Below, piece by piece: positions 25,505 through 36,556 of a DNA stretch of 64,000 nt. This DNA is from Onthophagus taurus. Lineage: Eukaryota > Arthropoda > Insecta > Coleoptera > Scarabaeidae. The stretch lies in assembly GCF_036711975.1 (NCBI RefSeq), contig NC_091970.1:7199501-7263500 (forward strand). The letters are read 5' to 3'. The notes beneath the pieces are model-generated. The model worked only from the letters and a program-made list of their open reading frames with translations, made no database searches and was not told the origin of the DNA. Position 1 is the stretch's first letter. Each line of letters starts with the position of its first letter. A program made the translations under genes and the position numbers.

Positions 25505-28500
25505 TAATTTGAGTCCACCAGTTTAAAAATGATTATCTCAAAAACTGAATAATATTTTCAAAAGCGGAGTTTTTCATTAAAGAGACAAGACTTTTCTTTA
25601 TAAGTGACATAACTTTCAGAGGGATTTGTATAAAAAATGGATTTCTAACGATTTTTTTAAAATGCTTAACTTTGACAATTTTGGTTAACTTCAATACTGA
25701 TTATCTCAAAAACTAAATGGTATTTTCAAAATCGGATTGTTGCATTAAAAAGCGCACGCTTTCTTTTATAAGTGGTTTCAATTGCCAGATTAATGTTCCA
25801 GTAAATAGATTTTTAGCACAAAGAATACAATGACTTATCACGATAATTTTGGTTGATTTCAAGACTTATTATCACAAAAACTAAATGATATTTTCAAAAT
25901 CGGATTTTTGCATTAAAAAGGGCACACTTCCTTTTATAAATTCTTTCAATTTTCAGATTAATGCTCCAAGAAATAAATTTTTAGCGATTTTTTAATTACA
26001 AAGGAAACGGTGATTTATCATGAAAATTTTGGTTGAATTCAAGACGTATTATCTCAAAAACTAAATGATATTTTTAAAATCTAATTATTGCATTAAAAAG
26101 GGCACACTTTCTTTTATAAGTGTTTTCAATTTCCAAATTAATGTCCAAGAAATAGATTTTTAGCGATTTTTTAAATACAAAGAAAACAGTGAGTTATCAC
26201 GAAAATTTTGGTAAACTTTAAGACTTGTTATCTCAAAAACTAAATGATATTTTCAAAATCGGATTTTTGCATTAAAAAGGGCACACTTTCTTTTATAAGT
26301 GTTTTCAATTTCCAAATTAATGTCCAAGAAATAGATTTTTAGCGATTTTTTAAATACAAAGAAAATAGTAACTTGTGAAAATTTTGGTTGACTTCAAGAC
26401 TTATTATCTCAAAAACTAAATGATAGTTTCAAAATCGGATTATTGCATTAAAAAGGGCACACTTTCGTTTACAAGTGGTTTTAATTTCCAAGTTAATATT
26501 CTAGAAATAGATTTTTAGCGATTTTTTAAATACACACAAAATAGTAACTTGTGAAAATTTTGGTTGACTTCAAGACTTATTATCTCAAAAACTAAATGAT
26601 ATTTTCAAAATCGGATTTTTGCATTAAAAAGGGCACACTTTCTTTTATAAGTTGTTTTAATTTCCAGATTAATGTTCCAAGAAATAGATTTTTAGCGATT
26701 TTTTAAATACAAACAAAACAGTGACTTATCATGAAAATTTTGGTTGACTTCAAGATTTATTATCTCAAAAACTAAATGATATTTTCAAAATCGGATTTTT
26801 GCATTAAAAAGGGCACACTTTCTTTTATAAATAGTTTCAATTTCCACACTAACGTTCCAAGAAATAGATTTTTAGCGATTTTTTAAATACAAACAAAACA
26901 GTGATTTATCATGAAATTTTTGGTTGACTTCAAGACTTATTATCTCAAAAACTAAATGATATTTTCAAAATCGGATTTTTGCATTAAAAAGGGCACACTT
27001 CCTTTTATAAATTCTTTCAATTTTCAGATTAATGCTCCAAGAAATAAATTTTTTATTACAAAGAAAACAGTGATCATAAAAATTTTGGTTAACTTCAAGA
27101 CTTGTTATCTCAAAAACTAAATGATATTTTCAAAATCGGATTTTTGCATTAAAAAGGGCACACTTTCTTTTATAAATTCTTTTAATTTCCAGATTAATGT
27201 TCCAAGAAATAAATTTTTAGCGATTTTTTTAAATACAAACAAAACAGTGATTTATCATGAAAATTTTGGCTGACTTCAGGACATATTATTTCAAAAACTA
27301 AATGATATTTTCAAAATCGGATTTTTGCATTAAAAAGGGCACACTTTCTTTTATAAATTCTTTCAATTTTCAGATTAATGCTCCAAGAAATAGATTTTTA
27401 GCGATTTTTTAAATACAAACAAAACAGTGATTTATCATGAAAATTTTGGTTGACTTCAAGATTTATTATCTCAAAAACTAAATGATATTTTCAAAATCGA
27501 ATTTTTGGATTAAAAAGGGCACACTTCCTTTTATAAATTCTTTCAATTTTCAGATTAATGCTCCAAGAAATAGATTTTTAGCGATTTTTTAAATACAAAC
27601 AAAACAGTGATTTATCATGAAAATTTTGGTTGACTTCAAGATTTATTATCTCAAAAACTAAATGATATTTTCAAAATCGGATTTTTGCATTAAAAAGGGC
27701 ACACTTCCTTTTATAAATTCTTTCAGTTTTCAGATTAATGCTCCAAGAAATAAATTTTTAGCGATTTTTTAATTACAAAGAAAACAGTGATTTATCATGA
27801 AAATTTTGGTTAACTTCAAGACTTGTTATCTCAAAAACTAAATGATATTTTCAAAATCGGATTTTTGCATTAAAAAGGGCACACTTTCTTTTATAAGTTG
27901 TTTTAATTTCCAGATTAATGTTCCAAGAAATAGATTTTTAGCGATTTTTTAAATACAAAGAAAACAGTGATTTATCATGAAAATTTTGGTTGACTTCAAG
28001 ACTTGTTATCTCAAAAACTAAATGATGTTTTCAAAATCGGATTTTTGCATTAAAAAGGGCACACTTCCTTTTATAAGTTGTTTCAATTTTAAAATCAATG
28101 TTCCAAGAAATAGATTTTTCGCGATTTTTTAAAGTGATTTATCATAAAAATTTTGGTTAACTTCAAGACTTATTATCTCAAAAACTAAATGATATTTTCA
28201 AAATCGGATTATTGCATTTAAAAGGGCATACTTCCTTTTATAAATTCTTTCAGTTTTCAGATTAATGCTCCAAGAAATAATTTTTTTGCGATTTTTTAAA
28301 TACAAACAAAACAGTGATTTATCATGAAAATTTTGGTTGACTTCAAGATTTATTATCTCAAAAACTAAATGATATTTTCAAAATCGAATTTTTGGATTAA
28401 AAAGGGCACACTTCCTTTTATAAATTCTTTCAATTTTCAGATTAATGCTCCAAGAAATAGATTTTTAGCGATTTTTTAAATACAAACAAAACAGTGATTT

Positions 28501-29745
28501 ATCATGAAAATTTTGGTTGACTTCAAGACTTATTATCTCAAAAACTAAATGATATTTTCAAAATCGGATTATTGCATTTAAAAGGGCACACTTCCTTTTA
28601 TAAATTCTTTCAGTTTTCAGATTAATGCTCCAAGAAATGAATTTTTAGCAATTTTTTAATTACAAAGAAAACGGTGATTTATCATGAAAATTTTGGTTAA
28701 CTTCAAGACTTGTTATCTCAAAAACTAAATGATATTTTCAAAATCGGATTTTTGCATTTAAAAGGGCACACTTCCTTTTATAAATTATTTCAGTTTTCAG
28801 ATTAATGCTCCAAGAAATGAATTTTTAGCGATTTTTTAAATACAAACAAAACAGTGATTTATCATGAAAATTTTGGTTGACTTCAAGACTTATTATCTCA
28901 AAAACTAAATGATATTTTCAAAATCGGATTATTGCATTTAAAAGGGCACACTTCCTTTTATAAGTTGTTTCAATTTTAAATTTAATGTTCCAAGAAATAG
29001 ATTTTTAGCGATTTTTTAAATGCAAGCAAAACGGTGACTTATCATGAAAATTTTGGTTGATTTCAAAACTTATTATCTCAAAAACTAAATGATATTTTCA
29101 AAATCGGATTTTTGCATTAAAAAGGGCACACTTCCTTTTATAAATTCTTTCAGTTTTCAGATTAATGCTCCAAGAAATAAATTTTTAGCGATTTTTTAAT
29201 TACAAACAAAACAGTGATTTATCATGAAAATTTTGGTTGACTTCAAGATTTATTATCTCAAAAACTAAATGATATTTTCAAAATCGGATTTTTACATTAA
29301 AAAGGGCACACTTTCGTTTATAAGTGGTTTTAATTTCCAAGTTAATGTTCCAAGAAATAGATTTTTAGCGATTTTTTAAATACAAACAAAATACTAACTT
29401 ATCATGAAAATTTTGGTTGACTTCAAGACTTATTATCTCAAAAACTAAATGATATTTTCAAAATCAGATTTTTGCATTAAAAAGGGCACACTTTCTTTTA
29501 TAAATAGTTTCAATTTCCACACTAACGTTCCAAGAAATAGATTTTTAGCGATTTTTTAAATACAAAGAAAACAGTTTCTTATCATGAAAATTTTGGTTGA
29601 CTTCAAGATTTATTATTTCAAAAACTAAATGATATTTTCAAAAACGGTTTTTTTCATTTAAAAGATCACACCTTTCTTTATCACTTGTATCATTTTCAAA
29701 GCGATTCTGTACCAAATCGATTTTATACGATTTTTTAAATACAAG
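25505..29745. repeat. 180-bp satellite array (family 3)
   Basis: About 24 tandem copies with a period close to 180 bp; tatctcaaaa starts exactly at 26581, 26761 and 26941. Markers are tctcaaaaactaaatgatat, gcattaaaaagggcacac and agatttttagcgatttttt. A few copies carry small deletions (for example near 27050 and 28130). The array fills the whole gap between the peroxidase and the next gene. Confidence 0.96.
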
Positions 29746-30032
29746 CCAAAAAATATTAATTTTTTATTTTATCTTTTTCATCTCTTAGCATAAAGAATTT
29801 TTTCCCTTGTTATGTTAAATTTGACCACAGCACACGCACACATACTAAATTTTCTTATCGTCCTGCGCCGTTTCGTACGGGTATTGATCTTTCGCGGGTT
29901 CCCAGACCACATTAAAACTTTGAAACCATCAGTTCACATCAGGATTTTCAAACGGGAAGGTCCACCAAGTAAAAAATTGTACCGATCATTTAAAAATTAA
30001 ATTAAACTTGATAAGAACAACAAAAAAGCGAA

Positions 30033-30913
30033 ATGACGGTTCAAGTACAAAAAGAACCAAGCAAATTTCTTGTTTCTTTTTGTTGCTTTAAACCATCAAA
30101 ACCCCATGCTATAGTTTGTGCGATTTTATGGACGGTAAGAAATAATTTTTTTTATTTCCAAAATTAATTAAGTTGAATTTCAGATTTTTTTAAGTTTGAG
30201 TTTAATCGCTTGTATCATGATGTTTATCGAAGTTAAATTTCGCGCTGAGTTATTAAACGAAGATTATGTTGAAGAATTAGGTAAAAGAAAGCATCTTCAT
30301 AATGGTAGCGTTATTTTTGCGCCGAATGAAGCTAAATTATGCGAGAACATGGAAAAAACTATTTGTAAGTTTTTTTTTAACATTTTTTATAAATTAATTG
30401 ATTCATTATTGTTTTAGTTTTGGTTTCAAGTATTTATCAAATGTGTGAGACATCAACCATAAATTTCCTCGGCGCAATTTTCTCTTTATACTCAATTTTA
30501 AAATCGAAACCGTTATTCAGCGTCCCATTTTTCTTCTCATCGTTTTTAACAGGAATTTCCGCCACTTTTCTATTTGCCATAAACGGTTATTGGAAGGAAT
30601 TAATGCTTTTACCCAAAGAGAAATTACGTAAATGCCTAAATTTACTTACATCAAATACTTTTTTTTTGATTTGAAATTAATTATTAATTTTTTAGTGTAC
30701 GTCTCGTGTATATCATCGATTTTTGGGATATTAATGTTATCAATTTGGATTCCTTTGGCCGTTTATAACCTGGATCAATTAAAAAAATTGGTTAGGGACG
30801 CCGAAAGAATGAATCCGTTGAGTTTTCGGGCTTTTGGCGGGATGACGCACACGATTAAACCGAAAATGTTACCGAAAAAGTTTATCGAATCAAATCAAAA
30901 AGTCGAAAATTAA
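30033..30913 (+). CDS. Orphan four-transmembrane protein, about 236 aa
   Basis: Four exons: 30033-30134, 30184-30364, 30418-30627 and 30696-30913, all with GT-AG junctions in consistent phase. The protein starts MTVQVQKEPSKF and has four hydrophobic segments. The first (AIVCAILWTIFLSLSLIACI) spans the first junction. The others lie near INFLGAIFSLYSIL, LFSVPFFFSSFLTGISATFL and CISSIFGILMLSIWIPLAVY. The loop between spans 1 and 2 is long and charged, and the C-terminal tail of about 50 residues is basic. There is no cleavable signal peptide. I do not recognise the family; the shape is that of small insect tetraspan proteins (LAPTM- or DUF-type), which is only an analogy. A TCAGT initiator near 29927 could be its start site. 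Confidence 0.82.
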
Positions 30914-30922
30914 TTTATTTAA

Positions 30923-32712
30923 TTATTTTTGGTTGTAATCTCGTCTTCCAATTTGATTTCAATTCATTATTATTAAATTTATCTTCTAAAATCAAAAAGA
31001 CAAATTTTAAACAATCAAAAAATGTTTTAATTCTTTTGTGTTATTTAGTTGGAATCAATTTGATGAAAATAAAATTTTAATCATTAATTTCCCGGTGAAT
31101 TAATTCAATTTTAATTGATCCAATTCCCTTAAATCCCCATGTTAATAACATTATTTTGAATTTAAGCCTCTTTGGGACTTGGTTTCTTTGATTTGAAGTT
31201 GTATTATTGTTTATTTGGGGTTACCTTAACTTGCTTAAGAGTTAAATTTGCTTATATTACTTTTAAAGATGAGATCACAGCAAATCTCCAGATAGAATTC
31301 ATATTATGGTTTTAATATAGCTAGATTTCAAGCTTACTTTAATTCAATTGTCATTGCAAGGTTTAGGTCGAGTCAAATTTGAGTTATAAACAGTTGAATT
31401 GGATTGTTTTAGAATTGCAATTTCCAGAGTTACAATAAAGAACGATTTTTAATAAAAATGTACCTTTCTGTGAACTCGGGAGCCAATCTGAATCAACAAT
31501 TATAAATTATACAAGTAGTGGAAGATATGATCTACTACATCTACTTGATTCCTCAATTTATTAATAACAACAATCACTTTTGAATCGTATTTATACAAAA
31601 CTTCAACTTAGGTTGTTCGGAAACAAAATAACGTTATAACCACAAATTTTCTACAAAACTTTTCATTCCAACATTCCGTTCTTCTAACAAAGCTTTATTT
31701 ATTAAAAACTCATCGAAATAAGTTCCGTTGAACAACAAATATCTTAATTTGTCGTGATGAAAGTTTTATCGATGCAAACTTAACCTCAACATTTCCATTT
31801 TCCCTTTTAAAACATTTTCCACACGAATTGAAGAAAAATTGACCTACAACTTAATGCAATTTTATTCAAACAAAAATTTGGTGTGCTAACTAACCCTTTA
31901 TTATATTTATTGCAATAATAAACTTAAATAAACTTTATAATTTGACATCATTGACAGTTTCCATTTTAACTAACTTCATTTCGTTACACACTTCATTTTT
32001 GTATGTACATATATTTAAATAAAGCAACTAAAAATATTAATTTAACATAATTAATCCTTTTATTTATCAAATTTAGATTCATTTTGGCAGTTTTAGTTAA
32101 AAAATTACTTTAGATTAACGTTGATAAATCCACAGGTTTTGACAGGTTCGATTCAATTACATTCAGTTATCTTCAGTGTTATAAATTTAGTCATTATTAA
32201 AAGAGATTTTGAGCATTATAAATAAATTTTTGATTAAAATTATATGTAGGTGAGATTTTTTCCATTAATTCGTAAATTTTTAAGAGATTTCCCAGTTTAA
32301 ATTAATTAATTTGACAGTTAATTTTTGACAGTGACAGCTTCATCAAGCATTACAAATTTCTCTACTTTTTTGTGTTAATTTCAAGTTTACATATCTATTT
32401 AATATATTAAACCAACTTTTCCCATCATTTTTAATGGTATTGCTTATTCTTAAACAATTTTGACACAATTTGGCAGTTTTCAACTAAAATTTTGTGTCAA
32501 ATTTGATTTTGGTTTTATCGTTATGGTTATCTTATTATATTTTTAGGAATCCCTTCCATCCAAGAATCCAAGTTTTGCAGTCACAAAGAATACCAAATTG
32601 CATTGGGGGATAACTTCAAATAGGATATTCATCAAGAATCAATTTACGGAGGATTTTCAAAATCGGAGATAATTATAAAATTAAAAACGCTTATAAGTAA
32701 GTAACCTTGTGT
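30923..32712. repeat. Segmental duplication, decayed upstream copy
   Basis: This segment matches 32713-36089 in the same order and orientation, but with pieces missing. 30923-31150 matches 32713-32930 (3' UTR and end of the EVG1 gene). 31158-32546 matches about 34350-35463 (CMP-sialic acid synthase intron 1). 32547-32712 matches parts of that gene's exon 2 and the start of intron 2. The equivalent of about 32940-34345 (most of EVG1 and exon 1 of the synthase) is absent. The two copies abut at 32712/32713, so this is a tandem duplication followed by loss. Confidence 0.9.
32547..32668 (+). pseudogene. CMP-sialic acid synthase exon 2 remnant
   Basis: It starts with gaatcccttccatccaagaa just after an intact acceptor, exactly as the live exon at 35464. 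It then jumps to the segment matching about 35859, and later to those matching about 35958 and 36027. Three internal deletions therefore remove most of the nucleotidyltransferase core. The donor that is gag|gtaatt in the live copy is gagataatt here, so splicing is also lost. Non-functional. Confidence 0.9.
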
Positions 32713-32880
32713 TTATTTTTGGTTGTAATCTCGTCTTCCAATTTGATTAATATTATTAAATTTATCTTCTAAAATCAAAAGGAAAAATTTTAAACAATCA
32801 AAAAATGTTTTAATTCTTTTGTGTTTTAGTTGGAATTGATTTGATGAAAATAAAATTTTAATCGTTAATTTCCAGGTGAA

Positions 32881-33569
32881 TTAATTCGATTTTAATTGAT
32901 CCAATTCCCGTAATTTCTCTTGAATCTGCATGTTAATTAGATCCCGATATTGGTGTCCTTCCCCTAATTCCTCGATTTCTTTTAACCAATTTTGTCGATC
33001 TTCTATCTCTTGCACAACTTAAAAAGAAAATAATTAATAAATTAAATCAATTTTTAAGAAATAACTTACTCAAATCAAATTTATTAAGTTGCTTTTTCGG
33101 TTGTGGGGCTTTTTTCTTTTTAATTATAATTTCTCTTTCGTTCGGTTTCCCAAACGCCATAATTTTTTGTAATCGCTCTTTATCTTTTTCACGATCCTCT
33201 TTCGAATGATCAGGAACAAACGGGGGTACATCATAAGCACCCGAACCAACGATGGCTTCTCGGCTACGTTTACCCCAATTTGATAGTCGGATTAGCACCG
33301 GTGGTTGAGGGTTTTTCCCGCTGTAATATTTTGGGCCATCCGATACGAATTTTGGAAGTGATTGGCCGTTTCGTAAAGTGTAATTCACTTTGTTTCTTAA
33401 TTTATTGTTCATATGACTTTCATCCATTAACACTAAATTAATTATAAACTAAAAAAATTTTTAAATATAAAAACTCACATTTGAGGTAATTTTTTGTATC
33501 GGGGCTATAATTAGCTTTCGCTGTGTGAAAAATACCACCGTGTGGTACATTTTTACTCGGCCACTCCAT
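32881..33569 (-). CDS. UPF0193 (EVG1/C22orf23-type) protein, 196 aa
   Basis: Three exons on the minus strand: 33569-33479, 33432-33070 and 33017-32881, with donors gtgagt and gtaagt and matching phases. The protein starts MEWPSKNVPHGGIFHTAK. It has a central block KVNYTLRNGQSLP, a basic middle (KKKKAPQPKK) and a coiled C-terminal end ELGEGHQYRDLINMQIQEKL. That end matches what I recall of the conserved tail of vertebrate C22orf23 (UPF0193 protein EVG1). No enzymatic function is known for the family and its pattern elsewhere hints at cilia or sperm. It has no signal peptide. It lies 195 bp from and divergent to the CMP-sialic acid synthase start, so the two may share a promoter region. Confidence 0.85.
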
Positions 33570-33764
33570 CTCTTAACTTTTTATTAGTAGTATTTTTTAA
33601 AGGTGATAAAAATCAGTGTCAACGATAAAACTATTTGAAACTATAGTAACCGTTTAATCAATAAATTCGAGTTGTAACAACCTTTATATTAATAAATTAG
33701 ATAAACGGTTAATTCCGTTATACAGCTTCGTTTTATTCAGAGATATTTTTGTTAGGGTTAAAAG

Positions 33765-36556
33765 ATGTTAAGAACGTTGTTATGTTTGTTGGTGTTGGTT
33801 GAAAACATTTTGTGCTGTACCATAAAAACTTGGTAAATAAGAACTTTTCTTTGTTAATTCAATCAATAAATTATCAAACCCAACGAATTTTATACCTTGA
33901 ATTTGTATCATCTTCAATTAATGATTCAATAACATAACCACACCTCATTGCCTGTATATTAAGACAATAAATACTAGATATTCTTCTTGAATATCAAGTC
34001 GAACCTAATTCTTTGAAAAATATGGAATTTTAAAAAGTAACAGAAAATAATTTCTCAAAGTTTGGACACTTTTGTATTATTTAGGAGTTAATAAATAGAT
34101 TGGCAAATAGTTAAATCAAAGAATATTCCATGCATGTTTGTTAAAGTCGTTCATAGAGGAAAATATGTCCAGCTTAACCCATTATATCATATCATATCTC
34201 GGTCTTCTCTCCAAAACAAACATGGTTTGCACAACATGTCTTTTACCCACCTGTTAAGGAAAGAATAAACACCAAGATAATGTTCCTAATGTTTTGGCAT
34301 CAACCTCAAAATCAAAAAAAAATCGTTGAATCCGGCTTAGATTACTTTATATTTGAGCCTCTTTAATTTGAAGTTGTATTATTTTTTTTATTTGGGGTTA
34401 ACTTAATTTGCTTAAGAATTAAATTTGATTAAACAATATTATTTATTCAATCTTAATCAACGATTATGAAAGAAATGATCTACTACATCTTCTTGATTCC
34501 TGAATTTATTAATAACAATAATCACTTTTGAATCGTATTTCTAAAAAACTCCAACTAAGGTTGTTCGGAAAGAAAATAACGTCATAACCACAATAAATTT
34601 TCTACAAAATTTTTCATTCCAACATTCCGTTCTTCTAACAAAGCTTTATTTATTAAAAACTCATCAAAATATGTTCCGTTGAACAACAAATATCTTAATT
34701 TGTCGTGATATCCATGCAAACTTAACCTCAACATTTCCATTTTCCCTTTTAAAGCATTTTCCACACGAATTGAAGAAAAATGGATCTACAACTTAACGCA
34801 ATTTTATTCAATCAAAAATTTGGGGTGTTAACTAAGCCCTTTATTTTATTTATTACAATAATAAACTTAAATAAACTTTAAGCAAATTTGACATCATTGA
34901 CAGTTTCCATTTTAACTAACTTCATTTCGTTACTCACTTCATTTTTGTATGTATATTTAAATAAAACAACTAAAAATATTAATTTAACATAATTAATCGT
35001 TTTATTTATCAAATTTAGATTCATTTAAGCAGTTTTAGTTCAAAAATTACTTTAGATTAACGTTGATAAATCCACAGGTTTTGACAGGTTCGATTCAATT
35101 ACATTAACATTTATTAATATTTATAATTGCATTATTAAAATAGATTTTGAACGTTATAAGTAAATTTCTGATTAAAATTGCATTTAGGTGAGATTTTTTC
35201 CATTAATTCGTAAATTTTTAAGAGATATTATAATTTAAATTTATTAATTTGACAGTTAATTTTTGACAGTGACAGTTTCATCAAGTATTACAAATTTCTC
35301 TACTTCTTTGTGTTAATTTCAAGTTTACACATCTATTTAATAAGATTATACTGAGTTTTTTCATCATTTTTAAAGGTATAGCTTATTTTTAAATAATTTT
35401 GAGTCAATTTGATAGTTTTCAACTAAAATTTTGTGTCAAATTTGATTTTGGTTATATTTTTAGGAATCCCTTCCATCCAAGAAATAAACATTTTGCGGCT
35501 TTAATTTTAGCAAGAGGCGGATCAAAAAGTATCCCATTAAAAAATTTATCTCTAATTGGAAATTTAACCTTACTAGAAAAATCATTGGGTGTAATCGAAT
35601 CCGCTCAAGTATTCGATTCGATTTGGGTATCGACTGATAACGAAGAAATCGCATTAAAAGCATCAAGAGTTAACGTTCATTACAACGTAAATAATAATGT
35701 TTCGGGGGATTTCTCGTCGTCGATTGACGCAGTAAAATATTTCCTAACGTTTCATAAAGAAATCGACATCCTCGCCTTAGTTCAATGCACTTCGCCTTTT
35801 TTGAATCGTAATCATTTAAAAAGGGGCGTCTCGATTTTAAGATCGGGCGAAGAATGTAGTTTTGCAGTCACAAAGAATACCAAATTGCATTGGGGGAGAA
35901 CTTCGAATGGGATATTTCCGGTTAATTTTGACCCAAAATCGCGTCCGAGACGTCAAGACATTAAGAATCAATTTACGGAGAATGGAATGTTTTATATTTC
36001 GACGAGAAAGTTATTAAATTCGGGATATTTTCAAAATCGGAGGTAATTATAAAATTAAAAACGCTTCCAAGTAAATAACCTTGTGTTTAAACGATTATTT
36101 ATTACGTTGTTAATGTTTAACGTGATAATTTCATATTTATTTATAGATTTCGTGATTTTAATTTAAGTCATTTCAACGTTCTTTAAGTTTGTTGATGGAA
36201 TTTAACCTTTTCCACGTAAAGAATCGGAAATCGAGTGAAAGTGGCTACCGCGCAGGAGTGAAACGACAAAACAATCGCCAGCAAGGCATTTGTTTCTCTT
36301 CGTTTTTTTTATTTGTTGTTCAGTTGTCTATGTCAGTGGTAACGCGATCGCGCGCGTTTAATTTACAAATTATTACGACATCCTGTATATAACTGTTATC
36401 AACTCTTTCCAAAGCGATAGTACGTGCTCTCGTTCCAGATGCGTTCTCGTAGAAATCCCGAGGGAACTCAGCATCGAAATCGACTCAGTATGGGATTTAA
36501 AAGTTGCCAATAAACTACAAGAATTATTTTTGAACGAGAATGACAACGGATTTTAG
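33765..36556 (+). CDS. N-acylneuraminate cytidylyltransferase (CMP-sialic acid synthase), 254 aa
   Basis: Activates sialic acid with CTP to CMP-sialic acid. Exons: 33765-33832, 35464-36042 and 36439-36556. Exon 1 encodes a signal peptide (MLRTLLCLLVLVENILCC) and ends in TG, which joins G at 35464 to make Trp. Exon 2 holds the nucleotidyltransferase motif ALILARGGSKSIPLKN (near residues 35-50), WVSTDNEEIA and LVQCTSPFL. Exon 3 gives EIPRELSIEIDSVWDLKVA, matching the family's sialic-acid-binding and dimerisation segment. It lacks the vertebrate C-terminal phosphatase-like domain, as insect forms do. The signal peptide fits the Golgi/ER location known for insect enzymes, unlike the nuclear vertebrate enzyme. 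The last 17 nt overlap the SNX8 start. Intron 1 is part of the local duplication. Confidence 0.92.
34582..34785 (-). pseudogene. Exon-like open frame in CMP-sialic acid synthase intron 1
   Basis: After a possible acceptor (aagttgtag on the minus strand), a frame runs 67 codons to a stop at 34582. It includes MEMLRLSLHGYHDKL and NGTYFDEFLINKALL. The duplicated copy (about 31640-31825) keeps most of the same reading but has a stop or frameshift at the HGYHDK position and a lost codon. Two of the differences are silent. I do not recognise the peptide and see no partner exon. It may be a relic of an old gene. Confidence 0.35.
36319..36375 (+). promoter_or_regulatory. Candidate SNX8 promoter in synthase intron 2
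   Basis: Two TCAGT-type initiator matches (gttcagttgtc and atgtcagtgg) lie directly before a CpG-dense run (acgcgatcgcgcgcgttt), the only such run for kilobases. A transcript starting here would read unspliced through the synthase's third exon to the SNX8 ATG at 36540. Confidence 0.4.

Larger units (their letters stand above)
32713..36089. repeat. Segmental duplication, intact downstream copy
   Basis: This is the complete partner of 30923-32712. It contains the whole EVG1 gene (minus strand) and exons 1 and 2 of CMP-sialic acid synthase. The homology ends inside synthase intron 2, after ccttgtgttta near 36089, so exon 3 and SNX8 were not duplicated. Confidence 0.88.

Noticed and set aside
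29812-30000. 62-codon ORF before the tetraspan gene
   Set aside because: It ends before the gene's ATG, has no homology that I recognise and probably lies in promoter or leader.
36147-36187. Alternative last exon for CMP-sialic acid synthase after an AG near 36146
   Set aside because: It would give a short non-homologous tail, whereas the exon at 36439-36556 gives the conserved C-terminal segment in the right phase.
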